64,000 nt of DNA from Trissonchulus latispiculum (Eukaryota; Nematoda; Enoplea; Enoplida; Ironidae): the NCBI GenBank assembly GCA_030248195.1, contig JASAND010028375.1, positions 1 to 64,000 of the forward strand. The letters run 5' to 3'. The notes beneath the pieces are model-generated. The model had not been told where the DNA came from. It saw only the letters and a program-made list of their open reading frames with translations, and made no database searches. Below, in pieces: positions 35,782-50,700 of this stretch. How positions within the stretch are numbered: position 1 is the stretch's first letter; each line of letters opens with the position of its first letter. A program made the position numbers and the translations under genes.

Positions 35782-38700
35782 TTATTTCATAAATCTGCAA
35801 ATTAAATGTTTCCATATCATAAAAATAAGTTTTGTAATAATCCATGTTATTATTTCTACGATACTGATGACAGATGCACCACTGAGTATATCTAGAAGTC
35901 CAGCGATGTCTGATAACAAAGCTGTCATCTGAAAATGTTAACATCAATTTTTCGATCATAACTTAAATTTAGCTAATCATTTAATTAACCTTAGTAAATA
36001 AATTAAGTTTTTAGCCAAGCTGCTGCTGCAGTGCAACAGCCTCAAGAAGGGTAACATACAAGCAAATTGAGAAATGCTTCCGTATTCGTTTTATGCGATT
36101 CAAGAGACATGATTGTTATTCTGATTGTTTGGATTCTCAATGACAGTATTTAAAACATACTTACCGGATAGGCATAAACTTCAACAAATGTCAAGCTGTA
36201 GGGTTGCTGCAGATATACACGAATTTCCGTTAATTCATCAGTTTCTAGTCTAAAACGGTTCAGACGGAATTCACTGAAATTCGTTGAAATTTCAGTGCAT
36301 TAATAGTTTATTAAAAACACTAATTGGATGTTTAAGCAATAACCGAAAGAGACCAGGAGCACATTATATTTACCATTAAATTATTTCTTGCAGAAACACG
36401 TCTACAACGAGAACACTGAACAGTGTGCTAATTTACCAGCTTTTTTAAATTAGGGTTTGCCTACTTAGGATAAACAAAACGGTGTAATGGACTTTGCGAA
36501 GAGCGAATAAATAATTTAAATAAATTTAAATTGTAGTTTTAGGAAATCGATATTTGAGACGGTTTATATTTAGCTGGTATGTCAAAAAAGAAAGTTGTTT
36601 GCCAGTTACGCATATCGAGCATATTATACCAAGATTTTAAGTAATGCATAAATGTATTTATCAAGTCTAAATAAATTTAAACAGAATTTTTATTAATATT
36701 TTATTACTATAAGTAATCCTCATTTCGCTGAGCCACATCATTGATGTGACCAATGTAGAGGCTATCTCATATGTATGCCAGAATTATGCATTTTGCAAGC
36801 CAGTTTGTCCATTCTAATGTAGTATTCATTCATTCAGTATGCCACTATGCATGCTCTCTTTTATCAGAGAAAAAACTGTGTTCTGTTCGCCACACTTACT
36901 CCCAGAAATCAGGCGTATTACTTCAAAGAAATTCGCTCGCCAAATATGCTAGCTGTACCTCTACTGGTTTGTGGGGCTTGCAAAGGGTAGAATTTTCGGG
37001 GGGGGAGGTGTGGTTTCAGTAGTTCAGATCATACTTTGCATTCACAGAAAGCATGCCTGGCGGTATACTTTTATTATTGCGCACACTTGATAAAAGGACT
37101 AGCAACTAGCTTAATCCTTGTTTAAGGTGCTGGTTTCACATTGTGCAGCAATCTTTAAATAATTGCAAATTTCTTAATTTTTTGGTATTGGAAAGTGATT
37201 TATATGCATTATTTCAAATCTTTGTGCATTCTACTCGCTATGCAACTGGCAAAATAACTTACTTTTCTAACACACTAGCTAAATATAGATCGTCGATCTT
37301 CAAACGTCGATTTCTCAAAACGGCAAGATTTGTTTTGTGCAGATAAGAAGGACATTGGAGAAGAGGTCTATGGTTCTGAACATCCACAGGATGCACGGCG
37401 ACACTAAATTTTTCATCTTTGCATTGAGTTTTCTAGGGACTGGAAACGTTTTAGCCAAAACCACGAAAAATGACCCTCCTCGAAAGCGCGAATTTTCATT
37501 CTGCCAAAGGTCTTTCGAATTTGTCCAGAAGTTTTTGAGAAATCAATGTTTATATAAAAAACTAATCGCAGTTTTACAAAATGAGTTTTCATCAAATCTC
37601 TAACGTAAGGCAGTAAACTCCAGCAGATAGGCGTTGGTAATTGACGCATTTAGACGGTGTATGCATTGTATGCATGTCCTTAATATATGGCAGTAAATTC
37701 GAATAAACTGATTTCCACAAAAATGGTAACTTCTAGACCTCGAAAATATTATTTGGCTATACTGACTTAACCGTTAAAAATAGTTCAATGGTTGCAAAAC
37801 CAAAAATGTTAACTTTATAGCTTTGTGCTCTCTTCTAACCATTACAACCAAATGGGTGTCTCTCGTGCCTACTGAGAGAACAAAGCTAAAAACCAGACCC
37901 GTGAGAGTGAAAAAATACTCGGAAGGAAACCAGCACTTTAAACTTTGTGAATATGAGTATTTTGTACTGGGTACCAAAAACACGAGTTTTATTAAGGAAT
38001 TATTATATACCTGAATCTACATCCATTCATATCCACTAATATTTTGAAGAAATATTTCAGTAGTAATTTACTGTTTAGCATTCGGGTAAAAGCATTTATC
38101 AGTGTAATTTCAAAAGGATGGTTTAACAAAAAGCCACTTTCAATAATCAATCGAATTTTGTTTCGGCCACCTCGATTAACTTATTTCTGTTTAAGTTTTC
38201 AATTCAGGTAAATTACTTACGCCATTGATTTGTTATGCTGTTCCTGAAATTGCAAAGAATTACCTCATTCCTTTTAGCAATTAAAAGTCAAGATTTTATA
38301 TAATTACATTTCAACAAGAGTACATAATGACAAGAGTATGACACTAAGCGTAGTCTAGCGTTATCAGAGCCAAAACTATGCTCTGTTCGCTAACGGCTGA
38401 TTTCTGCCCAAAAGTTGAACCCATAAGTACAACAAAATTCGCACGATATGTTTATGTCCTAAAGCTCGCAACAGACCCATATTGAACCAACAGAGTAGTT
38501 GTGTTATCGAGCTTCAACATACAAGAGTAGCGGTCACATTTGTTAGTCAAATTAAGTCATGGGCCCAATTTATGGGGGTTAGCTGTTAGCGAACAGTGCA
38601 TAGTTTTTGCTCTGATACCAGGGACTAGGCTTAGTGTGATACTCTTATCATTATGTACTCTTGATTTCAGTAATTACACACGCAATTGAAACATTTAAAC

Positions 38701-41700
38701 AGTTTACTCAAATTCAGTTGCTAAACTAAGCAGCTATTCGAAGCACTCCTTGTGAATATAAAAAGCAAAGTATCAATCAGTGAATTGATCTTAAGTGCTA
38801 CATTGGAAGTAAGTAAATTGAAAGTATCTCACACTGCTTCGCTTAACCTTCGGCGTCGTTGTTCTGGTTACTTCATATATTATTTCTCTGCAATGACAGA
38901 TTCAAATCTAGACTCTTAGAACATGTTAATCAGTTTTTATTTCATTTGTTTACACTCATTTATTATGCTGTTTTCGGCGTACAATTTCCATTCTGATCTT
39001 ACTGTTTTCAGTAGCATCAAATATAAAACAATTTTACCAACTGTAAGAAGATACAACCTACTTGCAGAATGTAACGCATGAACAGGAATGTCTCCAGGTC
39101 CCATTGACTGACAAATATGTTCCGACTTGATTGGATACGCAGTCTGCTAAAAAGAAAGATAAAATTACCAAGACATAACAGGTTGAAATAGAAGCTCCAA
39201 ACACAGTTGGTATTAAATCTGGAATTATTTCTTAATTGGCCCCTAATTAAGCTTCAAGCAGCAGGATGACAGTTCAATGCCCATAAATGTTCCAAGTAGG
39301 TGAAATATGAAACAGTCACGGCAGGCCAGTTCTGGCTTTAATCGCAGAATATCTGAGTGAAACTTGTTCCAATCCTAAAAGCTTTACCGACAATTTTTTA
39401 TCTACTGGTGTATTTAATACAGGTTGGAGTGAACTCATGCAACCCCCTGAAAATTGTGATGCTTAAGCTATTATTCTGAGTTTTTTACCGCGTAGGTGCA
39501 GGAAAACTTTGGTATAACAATCTTGAAGCTTTATGAATTTCGAAAACATTGTTGAACCGTCGTAAATGAAGACGTTATGTCATTCATATTAATGATTTCG
39601 AAATGTTCTAGGAAAATTCACTAATTTTGCCTAGCTGAAAATTATAGTAATGACGCACAATTTAACCTGATATCCGTTGACGTTGACCGCTGACGGTTAA
39701 ATGATAAATATTAAATGACTACTGCTTAATTCGGCTGCATTGGGTACCTTTTCATTTCAGGCGTGATACAGTACCGAAACACCTGCCCAGTCAAACATTT
39801 TCAGACTTGATACTCAATTCTGTTGTACGTGACGTGACTACGGATTTATGCAACAATTATTGCATATATTGAAGAATAGAGCACTAAAATTGTGCCTGTA
39901 GGCAAGTTTCGTTGAGTGAAGTCTGTCATTCCTTAGTTTTCTGATATTTCCTCCTGCGAGTTTCAGTACAATTTTACGATTATAAATGTATTATAACAAA
40001 CAGTTCAGCAGAACCTACTATAGTTGAAATTAGAATGACAATAGGGCAAATCAGCTGTGATGTCAGAAATATGCTGGCGCGGGTTATTTATTCTTGAATC
40101 CTTACATTGGCAAATTTTTGCTATAGTGACTTGATAGCATTCCAGGAGGCAATGCTGAAAGACACAATAACGATTAAAACGCAACGGCAGTAGGGACCAT
40201 CTGTCGTTATTACAATTTAAACTTGAAAGCTTTCCTTTCGCTATCTTGAAAACAAGACTGTTTGTTTATTAAAATATCTCCGTTGAGTTCAGAATTGGAA
40301 TGTTAAGACGGTGGAGTTAGCACAAAACTTAAAATATCGAAATTGAAAAAAGGTCCTAAAATATTGACTCAAGAGGCAAAACAGGTTTTTAATTAAATTT
40401 TTATACCCTTCTGTATATTATAAGTGAATTCTGATGGCTCGTGCAAGAGTGTCGTACTTACGTTTTTACTGTAGGCATCGCTTTCGTTTGATAATCTGCA
40501 TGGTTCATGAGGGCGTTGAAGACGAGTCTGAGTTGTCTATTAATAATCAAACAATAAATATATAGTATTTACTGTTAATGTGTTAATCGGTTGAAATTAA
40601 CACACTATTTACAATTATGTCACCGACCCCTTTGCTTCCCTAAGTTGCCTCAAAATATTATCTGGTTTATAGTAAACGAAGTCTGAAGACAAGTGTTAAT
40701 TACTAATTGCCAAATTATAGTTATCAAAGCTAATCACTATACCTGAATTACTCCGAAACTGGAGGTAAAGTCGGAAGATATCAAATGGCCCTCCATAAAG
40801 GGAAGCGGTTTACTGCTGAAATGATGCAATATTATTTTTGAACCAGATGGTCTGTACTGGTCACCAAACAGCATTGTAGTTGATGAAAAGTTGGCCAGTA
40901 TCTTTAGTCCTAGGAATGATACGATGAAATACTTTAAAGCTTCAATTCATCCATTGCAACACCGTGACATTATTGAAATTTCTTGAAAATCTCTAATCTT
41001 TTATCTTTCTGGGTTGTTTCCTGGACTTTCTACAAATCATGTTTACACATGCAGGGGAAACGTCATTCATTTTCTCTTTCGTATAATATTTTCCCCCGTG
41101 ATATTCACCCCCATAGGATATAATATTGCCCCCGTGATATTTTCGCCTCTTTCAGCTTTAATATTTTCACCCGGATAAATGAAATCTAGCCAAACAATGC
41201 AGCAGATTTGACATGGTCAAAACAGCAACAACTTTGAAATGTTGGTACTTTGGTTTACATTCATTACAGAGAATTGCTTAAGGGAGAATTTGCGTTATCG
41301 AGAATTTGCTTAACTGAGAAAATGTCTAAAAACGCATGCGATGAGTAGAAAAATACAGGAATGTTGTAAAGGCTGCGGAATATTATAAAACTAATGTCCT
41401 ACCAGCATACAGAATGACTTTCTCACAATGCTATGTTGACTGAAGCAATATTTCTAAGAGACAATTCGTGATAGTGCGTGACAAAATTTCGTTTCTATAT
41501 AAAAATTAGAAAAAACATAAAAACAGTAATAAGTTAAATTTTAAGCTTAGTTTAAATTATATATAGTCGGTACAGGCAAGAAACAAGGGCAGAGTAAGGA
41601 AAGATCGGTTAAGAAGCTAAACTGGTTTGAAATTTTTGATTAATTTGTTAGTAATTGTCTTGTAAATAAGTTAATTTTGGAACTGTTAATAACTGTAAAA

Positions 41701-44700
41701 TTTTTGCTTTTCCTATAATTTAGAAATCTAATTGTTACAGTTATTACGAGTTGTAAAATGTCAGATATTTAACAGGATCTTTAGCCATTTTTTCCAGCTT
41801 CGCCTCAGCGTAGCTGGCTATTATACATTATTCTGTACAGCTTCCTTTCTCGGCTGCACGTTAAAACTTTGTTGTCAACTTTTGACATGTGTTGAACATA
41901 CAGAGGGGTTTGTGAATATATCGGGACACATTGCATTAGACGTTTCAAGTTCCTGACTGCCTGCTGAACTTCAACGCGTATTCTGTTTTAATATGCAAAT
42001 TAAGAAGCTGCCAACGTTAGAAAATCTCAGGTCGTTGGAATAAGGGGTTGCTTTCAAACTTTCTCAAATTGTAAAGTCAGCTGCGTATAAGTAACACCTG
42101 TGATAAGGAATATAACTGGAGAAAATGTGCAAAGTTCTAATTTTCGTGGCTAATATTGAGCAATTTCTAGATTTGTGTCTTCCTTTCTAGTTTGAGCATT
42201 TGTTTTCGCCTAAGTTATTGAGAAACAGATATTTAGTCTATGGCTTTTCGCTATCAATTTTATATGCTTTTTGCAATCAATTTCAAATCAAGTAGCATAG
42301 GAGTGTAAAAGAAAGTTTAAGTTGGAATGCGACAATGGTCGAAAATACAATGACGTAATAGCTAATCATTGTATGAGCTAGTTTTAGTTGAATTTACTGT
42401 AATTCAAGGCAGAAACATCATGCTGCACAAGAACTTCTACTAGTGTTGCGCATCGGCCTTGTCTACAACGGCCGGACGAGAACTGGTTGGCCGGTCAAAT
42501 ACAGGCCGGCCGATAACAGGCCGGGCGACCAGATACAGGCCGGACGGCCGGCGTCGCGAGTTGGGCCGGCCGGCCCACGAAAAATTGGGCCGGTGAACAA
42601 TACTAACTTCTACAACCACCTCTAAACTATAAATGCACGATAAATACAACAATCAACTATCAATCAGATAAAACTTTTCTGCGTAGCCGGCACACAACTT
42701 TTCAAAAAATTTAGCTCCAGTCCTTCCAACAACACTTTTGCTCAGAACTTCTGCTTGTTACACCACTGTTTCTTATTTCCACACTTGTCACAGCTGAATT
42801 TTCATAAAATTCCGCACTGCAAATTATAGACAACGGTTGCTTCTAAAGTCTGACCAAAAAATGTAGGGAGCGAAATTGCTTTGTTTATACTGAACTACCG
42901 GTTCATTTTTGCTGCAGCAATGTATATATTTTCTGAACCGTCATGGCAAGAACTTTCTTTTGGCTGAAAAAATTTTTTAAAAAAATTAAAATTCATCAAA
43001 AGAAGCCGATTTTTTAAGTTTTGAAAGATCAGTAGAAGCCAGAAACTAGCCGTTCGGTAGAAAATTAGCCCATGTCCCAGACATATTGAATCCCGAATAT
43101 CAGCTGATTTCGTCAAAAATTGCGATAGTTATTGAATTTTTTCGATTTTCAAAATCCTTTGATCTTTGCCGCTTTTCCAACTTTGACTGGCCATTACTCG
43201 CGACTCACTCAGTACAAAAATTTTTTAATTGGATTTTCAGGACCGCTTACGTGTCAGCTTTCATGTGATATATGTGGTTTTTCAAAATTTGAAAATAGAT
43301 TTTTTCGAAAAATACCACTTTTTGGCCCAAAATTTCGACAATGCGAATCCAGCAAAAGTGGGCAAAAATAACATTATCATAAAGTTTAATGTGAGCTGAA
43401 TCCAACGATATAAAGTTTTTGTGGCTACGGCTAAAATTGCCCCAGCAACGAATTTTTAAACAATTTCCTATTTCAGCTGATTTCTGACAAGTTGTGCTAT
43501 ATTGTGCATTGATTTGCCGCAAATAGTGTAAACTAGCCAAAAGCCGGCTAATAAGCGAAATTGTTTAAAAATTCGTTGCGGATGCAATATAAGTCGTAGC
43601 CACGAAAACTTTATATCGTTGGATTCAGCTCAGTTTAAACTTTATGATAATTGTATTTTTATCCACTTTTGCTGGATTCGCATTGTCGAAATTTTGGGCC
43701 AAAAAGTGGTATTTTTCGAAAAAATCGATTTTCAAATTTTGAAAAACCACATATATCACATGAAAGCTGACACGTAAGCGGTCCTGAAAATCCAATTAAA
43801 AAATTTTTGTACTTAGTGAGTCGCGAGTAATGGCCAGTCAAAGTTGGAAAACGGCAAAGATCAAAGGATTTTGAAAATCGAAAAAATTGAATAACTATCG
43901 CAATTTTTGACGAAATCAGCTGATATTCGGGATTCAATATGTCTGGGACATGGGCTAATTTTCCACCGAACGGCTAGTTCCTGGTTTCTACTGATCTTTC
44001 AAAACTTAAAAAATCGGCTTCTTTTGATGAATTTTAATTTTTTAAAAAAATTTTTTCAACCAAAAGAAAGTTCATGCCATGACGGTTCATAAAATATATA
44101 CATTGCTGCAGCAAAAATGTACCGGTAGTTCAGTATAAACAAAACAATTTCGCTCCCTACATTTTTTGGTCAGACTTTAATGTTTAACTAATGCTGTTTC
44201 TTTCTTCTGAAACTTCTGATTTTTTCAAGATGAATATTTTGATCCTTCCAGTCAAAAAACTTAAAATACAGCTTGCAATTTTTCCGAACCATGATGAATT
44301 TTTGTTTTTAGTTTATTTTTCCAGCTGTTATTAAACACAGCTCATCACATCACAATATGATCCTCATAAATTTAACTTTATTACGAGAAAATAGTACAAT
44401 TATTTATTAACCGCAACTGTATATTTACACAAATCAAAAATTAAAGCAATTTTGCTAATATTAATGAACATTAAATAGTAAATTAGTAAACATTTAATCG
44501 CCGCTGAAGTAGAATTTCATTATTTCTTTAATCAAACTTCACATTGCAATTTGTATAATTATATATACAGTTATCAATGGTAAAATTTTCCAAAAGTAAA
44601 TAAAAATTTTTGAATATCAACCTGTAATGTGATGAACAGTGTTTGAAAGCAGCTAGAAACATAAACTAAAAACTAAATTTTGGTTCGGAAAAAATTGCAA

Positions 44701-47700
44701 GTTCTACGTTTTACGTTTCTTGGATGGAAGGATTCAAATATTCCATCTTGAAAAAATCAGAAGTTTCAGACGAAAGAAACAGCATTTATACTAGAAGCAA
44801 CAGTGGTTTACAATTTGCAGTGCGGAATTTTATGAATATTCAGCGGTGACAAGTGTAGAAATAAAGAAACAGCGATGTAAAAATGACAAAAGAGCCTGTT
44901 AAAAACCCGAAATTTTGCACCTCGCAATAACTGTAAAAATTAGGGTTCCAAATTATAAGAAAATCAAAAGTCTGAAAAAACCATTTTTACAGTTATTAAC
45001 AGTTGCAAGCTTAACGTATTAACAAAACAATTAGTAACAAATTAATCGAAAATCACCAATTTTTTACAAGTTTCCCACAAATTTTTTACACTTTTTAAAG
45101 TGTTAAAACAGTGTAAAAATTATTCACTTTTTACCTGTGAATTAACATTACTTTAATAATTATATAATAACAGAAACCAACATGTAAAATTTATTTCAGC
45201 ATTTTACTTGCAGATTACCAACTTTTCCAAAGCGTTGCTGTTTGGACCCTGTCAAATTTCCTGCATTGTATGGCTAGGTTTTATTTAGAAGGGGAAAATT
45301 GTAGCTGATTGGGGGAATATAACGGGGGGGGGAGTATTATACCCTATAGGGAAAATATTACGGGGGAATATTATACGACACCGGTTCTACAGTAGCTCTT
45401 CAATAAAATTAGACGCAAAAACGCATTACCATTAATTTCACCAGGAGGGTGTGTAGATTTTGGTAAGGTAACCGTAACGCAATCTCCCTGGTATGGATCA
45501 TAAAAATATTGGAAGTTGTTTCTAAAAGTCAGTTTAAATACCTTATTGCTGTTTAGAACTGAAAATGCAACATTTCTTGTGGTACCAGTAAACAAAATCT
45601 TTGTCAGCTAAATTAATAGGGATGGAAAACAGTGGAGACTTTGGACATGACATTAAATATGCGCACGTTACTAGTCGTGTATCTGTTATTTGTTTTGCAT
45701 TTTACTATTTACTTTATTACTTTTTGCAACTGGAATCCGCAAAAAGGCATTTTTTGATGATGTCACTGAAAGAGTTTGCCTTTGGCCGTAGTGTTCTGTC
45801 GTCCGTGTTATGCACATTAGACAGGTATGCCTGCACTCCATTTAGTAAATTCAGGGCTTGCTGCTGTTGGTCACCATCTTTAAAGTTAGCTTGAGCTTGC
45901 TGAAATTATTTAGTTCAGATAACAACAGTTTACAATATCAAAATATATGCATGGAAAGAATTTAGTATTACAAGTAATGCTGAGGATACGTACGAGTTTG
46001 TTCCCCATTAAAAATTGTGCTTGGACGCTGTTGTCCCTTAACCTTAAGTATTCTTTAAGAAACCTAAGAATAACTTCCACTACATTATTCAACTAAAATC
46101 TTCGGCTAAGCCTTAAGCTTACTAGGTTTCTGTTATTCAAAGAGTCAATTCGCTTGACCAAAGAAAGGCCGATCATTTATCTAGCCATTACAAACATATA
46201 GATTAAGATATTTAAGCTGTTTAAAATTAATTCCTATTTTTAGGATGGCATGTAAAATAACTTAAGCATCCACAGCAAAACCTGAAAAGATGCGCTCCAC
46301 TGTTTAGAGAAAAGCTGAATTTCTAAACTTAGTGTTATCAATGTCAATGCTTTTAAACCAAGATAAAGTTTATCAAAGGGCTATAGGTTTTTTGAATATT
46401 AGCCCCGGTCTTAAAGCTAATTTCTAAAAATTAGGACAGAAGCATACACGAGTTACACAACGTCAACAGTTCTACGGGTTGCAAGTACACCACTTACCAG
46501 GTTTCTGAACACAGCCACTGTGCTATCAATCGGAGTTTCATGCATTGTCGATAATGCCTCGTAAACAATGTCGCTTGATTCAGACATTACGTCTAGGTTA
46601 AGCCAAACGTGCCTTCCACCTCCTCTAATGTTAGCTGTTTCATCTAAATTACTCACCTAGACACGACAAATGTATATATTATGGTAAATATGGTAAGCTG
46701 ATAAAGCATAGTAGGACTGCATCAAAAGTAAGAAGAAATGTTTCCACACTGAACACATTTTAGATTCTGATTCGGTCCGGAGGTGGTGAGATTTGCTAAG
46801 CATCCAGATTCCTTATCAAATAATATATAAAGCTTTTCCTTGATGTCAATGTTTACTACACATGAATTGAGCTTTCACTTTCATTGCGATTTTAACTTGA
46901 ATTCAGAAATGAACTTTTGTTTTACAATATAGTCTGTTGAAATAGCACATAAAACTATAAGTATCTACGAACATTGAGAGTCCAGACTAGAAATTTTTCA
47001 AAAACTTTCTAAAAATTTCATAAATAGTGCCAGAATTTTCAGGTTATACACTCACTACGGTTGCTTTGATTTTCGATTAGAATCGAATCAAAATTGTTTT
47101 GATGCGACTTTTGATTTTTGATTAATCGAACTGAATCAAATCATTTAATTTTTCACAGCAACAAATCGAACTGAATCAAATCTAACTGAATTTTCAGAAG
47201 CCAAAATCGAACTGAATCAAGTCAAAACGTTTGTCCATGAATCATAATTTTGATTTTGATGCGATTTTGATTCACATTTTGATGCAGCAGAATATATGCT
47301 AAAAGCTTTCACTTAGTCTCATTGCACAATGATAAATACTTTTCCATGTATGCATCTTTTTCAGTACAGTTGATCCCATTATATACAGTGTACATTTAAG
47401 GTTTGTTTGTGGTCTTCACTATGGCAGTGCTCACTGTAGATGTACCAGCAAAATCTTAATAAGGGAATTTTTAGTTTGGAATACAGTATTAGCAGGCATT
47501 TGCTAGAATAGGTTTATTGCTTTAATGTAGCCAGCCTTTCGCGTTTCGCGAGACTGTTAGTATTCTTACATTAGCTCTAACTTTGATCAAGATTAGCATG
47601 CAAAGATTTCATTAAAGTCGAGAAGTCTAAGTTATATTAAGAATCTCTACTTCAGCAATGGGCATTTAATATTATGAAAAGTGAATATTTTATGTTCTCA

Positions 47701-50700
47701 AAATGTCCTGCAATTTTTATGTTCTGACTACAACAATCTCTGGTGATTAGGTTGGTTTAAATTTAGGTAAAATTTTCAGAAACGCAAATTTTAATAATCA
47801 AAAGTCGCATCAAAATTTAGTTTTCATAAAAACTGCATCAAAATCAAAAGTCTTTCAAATTGAAAAAATCGAACTGAATCAAATCAATTCATTTTTCGGG
47901 CCTAGAAAATCGAACTGAATCAAATCTGATGATTTTCATGGCGAAAATCGAACTGAACCAAATCAAAACTTCTGAGGTCGCATCAATACAACCGTTCACT
48001 CAACTCCAATATTTCGGTCGAAATGACTAACATGTTCAAAGTATCGCAAAGTTTTGCAAGTTATTACAATTTGATAAAACAATAACATTTAATGCGCGGC
48101 AATAAATTGTATACTAAGTCTTAGGCATACCTTTGTCTTGTATACAGACTGAGACAGTATCATCTTGTATTTGGCAAACGATCGTTGCGGGCATATGACA
48201 AGAGTGCAATTTTACTCCATCACTATCGTAAAACAGATCTGTGGTAAGGCATTGAGTTTCTTCAATGCTTTTGCGCCAAAATGCACTGCCAAACTGTAGA
48301 TACCTAAACTTCAGGTTCAGTTTGATAATGTTTTAGTTATACGAAACGCTACAGCTTAATTGGGTATTGAGCAGTTTTATTAACAATTAACTAGGGAGGT
48401 GGGTCAAATTTTTTTTAACAAAGCCGAATAGTTATTTCGTCTCAAACTGAAATACCGACAAAATCTAATATTATTGTGTCTTGCACCACTTCTCATGGAG
48501 GCGAAAGCAAATGAAATATATAAGCTAAAAATCTCAAGCTGAAAGCTGAGACTGCTGCCTTCAAGCACCGATTTTTATTAAGCCGGCTTCACACTGGAGT
48601 CCTAAGACATTTGTTTTAAAGTAAATGAATTTCCCAGAATGATTCACAATTAAGTATTTAGTTCTTAGTCGAATGGATTAAGTCATGGGAGATGAATTTA
48701 TTAATATCTAGTCTCAAGATCTTAACAAGGTTAAAACCTTTAGACTAGCGATTTAATCAATTAAGATTAGTTTTAGGCTTTTGTAAATGTAAATCCTTTA
48801 GTTTGAATCAACAGACTTAACATTTGAGTTGTTATAAATTCAAGCACACCTGAGTGTACAATTAGGTGGCCAAAGCGCATTCCACTTTCCGTCCTGAAAT
48901 CTTGCCCCCAATAGCACTTCTGCCTCCTGTCCTTTGCGTTCAATCATTTGTCGACCGTAAATTGAGTTGTTTTTTCTAAACGATTTCATGAAATTAGACA
49001 AATCAGAAACCTACACCAAGTTATACTATGTTATATTATGGTTAAAAATTATTAAAAATTATTAAAATTATTAATTGTTATTAAAACGGACCAACCACTT
49101 GTTCAGCGCTTTCACTATTGACATTTTCCGAGTTAAATGTTTAGTCGTAAGCAAATTTGCAGTTGGTTACAGCTTCAGGAACGACGAAAACACATCATTT
49201 GATCCGCGTCCACATAAACGTGCCTTTAACTGATGTACTTTTTGTCTAGCGTAAATTGAGGTTTAGATTTTTGTTTAACCAACTTGACCTTGTAACGGCG
49301 CAAATTTGTCAACTACCATATATTATGGTAAAAAGAAATTTTCATCTTTACTATGTGACACAGAAAAAATACATATGAGCCCCTTTCTGCTAGAACCGAC
49401 CAAAGCCACCTCTGTATGGCCGACTTCTGTGTAGCACTCGTTAAATTTTATTTGTCTCTAAATTTTGTCGAGCACATGTGGGGATATTAGACACACCGAC
49501 GTCCTGAGTTATAAACAGTTTTCTCTCTGTGGATTCTGTGAAGTGGCTTGTGGATTCTGCTCGCGTTTGTTTCAAATACTGTCTCTGTTTTAGGATGCTG
49601 GTTTTGTAGTTTTTTGCCCATAATTCTAGCTGCAGTTTCGAAGGAAGGGTAAATAGTGCATCAAAATATTTATCCAGGATAGCAATAACTTGGTGCAAGT
49701 ACCAGCTTTCCCTGTGGCATGGTACATTTGTAAACTTCAGCACGCACTGGTGCTGGTTCAGTATTTTTGTTTGCTCGTGGGCTTCTCCCTGAAAAATGGA
49801 AAAAATTTGCTAGAATTGGCTAATTCTGTGTACCGAAAATTGCAGTGGTTAGATAAGTTATGTGCCAAGTGCAGTAGGGGTAAAATTTCCTATTTTCTAG
49901 TTTTATTGCAAAATAGGACTTTTCTGCTGGTTATGTCTGTCCTGATACCTCCCAAAAATTGTGTGTGGGGGGTGTGGGTGTGTGTTATGCCACCTCTAGG
50001 TTCAACGTCTGAGAAATGTTTAAGTCAAATCGAGCACTTAAAATCATGAAAAAATGAAAGTACTCGGATTTGGCTTAAACTTTCCGAGATGTTGACACTA
50101 ACGGTGGTATATTAACACACACAAAGTTTTAGGGCGGTATTTGTTGTTTTTCGAGAGATATTGCAGGTCAAATTCCGAGCGATGGGTCTACGACAAGCCA
50201 GGATAGGACATATTTTGCGATAAAGTCAAAAATAGGACATTGTTAGGCTAACTGCTGTCTGCACATAACTAATCTAACCGCAGTAATCAGCAACCACTTC
50301 AGGTTAAATTTACACATATCCCATATCATAGAGAAAGCTGGCTTTTGCACCAAGTTAGCTCTATTCTAGACTAATATTTTGAAGCAATGTTTGCCCTTCA
50401 TCATGTGTTGCAGAAAAACTACTAAATCAACATTTTAAGACAGAGATCGCGTTTGAAACATAAACACGGCCAGAATCCCTAAACCTTGAAAAAATTCTTC
50501 AAACTCAGTGTATGTCCATTACCCTTGTGTGCTCTGCAAAAACTAGAGGCAAAAGTTATTTAACGGGTGCGACACATCTGTTGGAAGGCGCCAAACCAGC
50601 CCCAATTGAGTCAACTTACAGAACCTATAGCTCGAGCTAGGAGCCATTTCCAGCGCTTGGAATTGAACCATTACGATTCTTCTGACTTCTATTTCTGCAT

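Larger units (their letters stand above)
41080..45377. mobile_element. Large foldback filling a channel intron
   Basis: CGTATAATATTTTCCCCCGT at the left edge is mirrored by ACGGGGGAATATTATACG at the right edge, with further shared C-rich blocks (TATAATATTGCCCCCGT). Three other elements are nested inside (42441, 42755, 42846). The intron runs 40910-45429, so this element makes up nearly all of it. Confidence 0.7.

Noticed and set aside
49441..49743. 100-codon minus ORF in a channel intron
   Set aside because: Neighbouring CTLD exons join in phase without it and it shows no domain.
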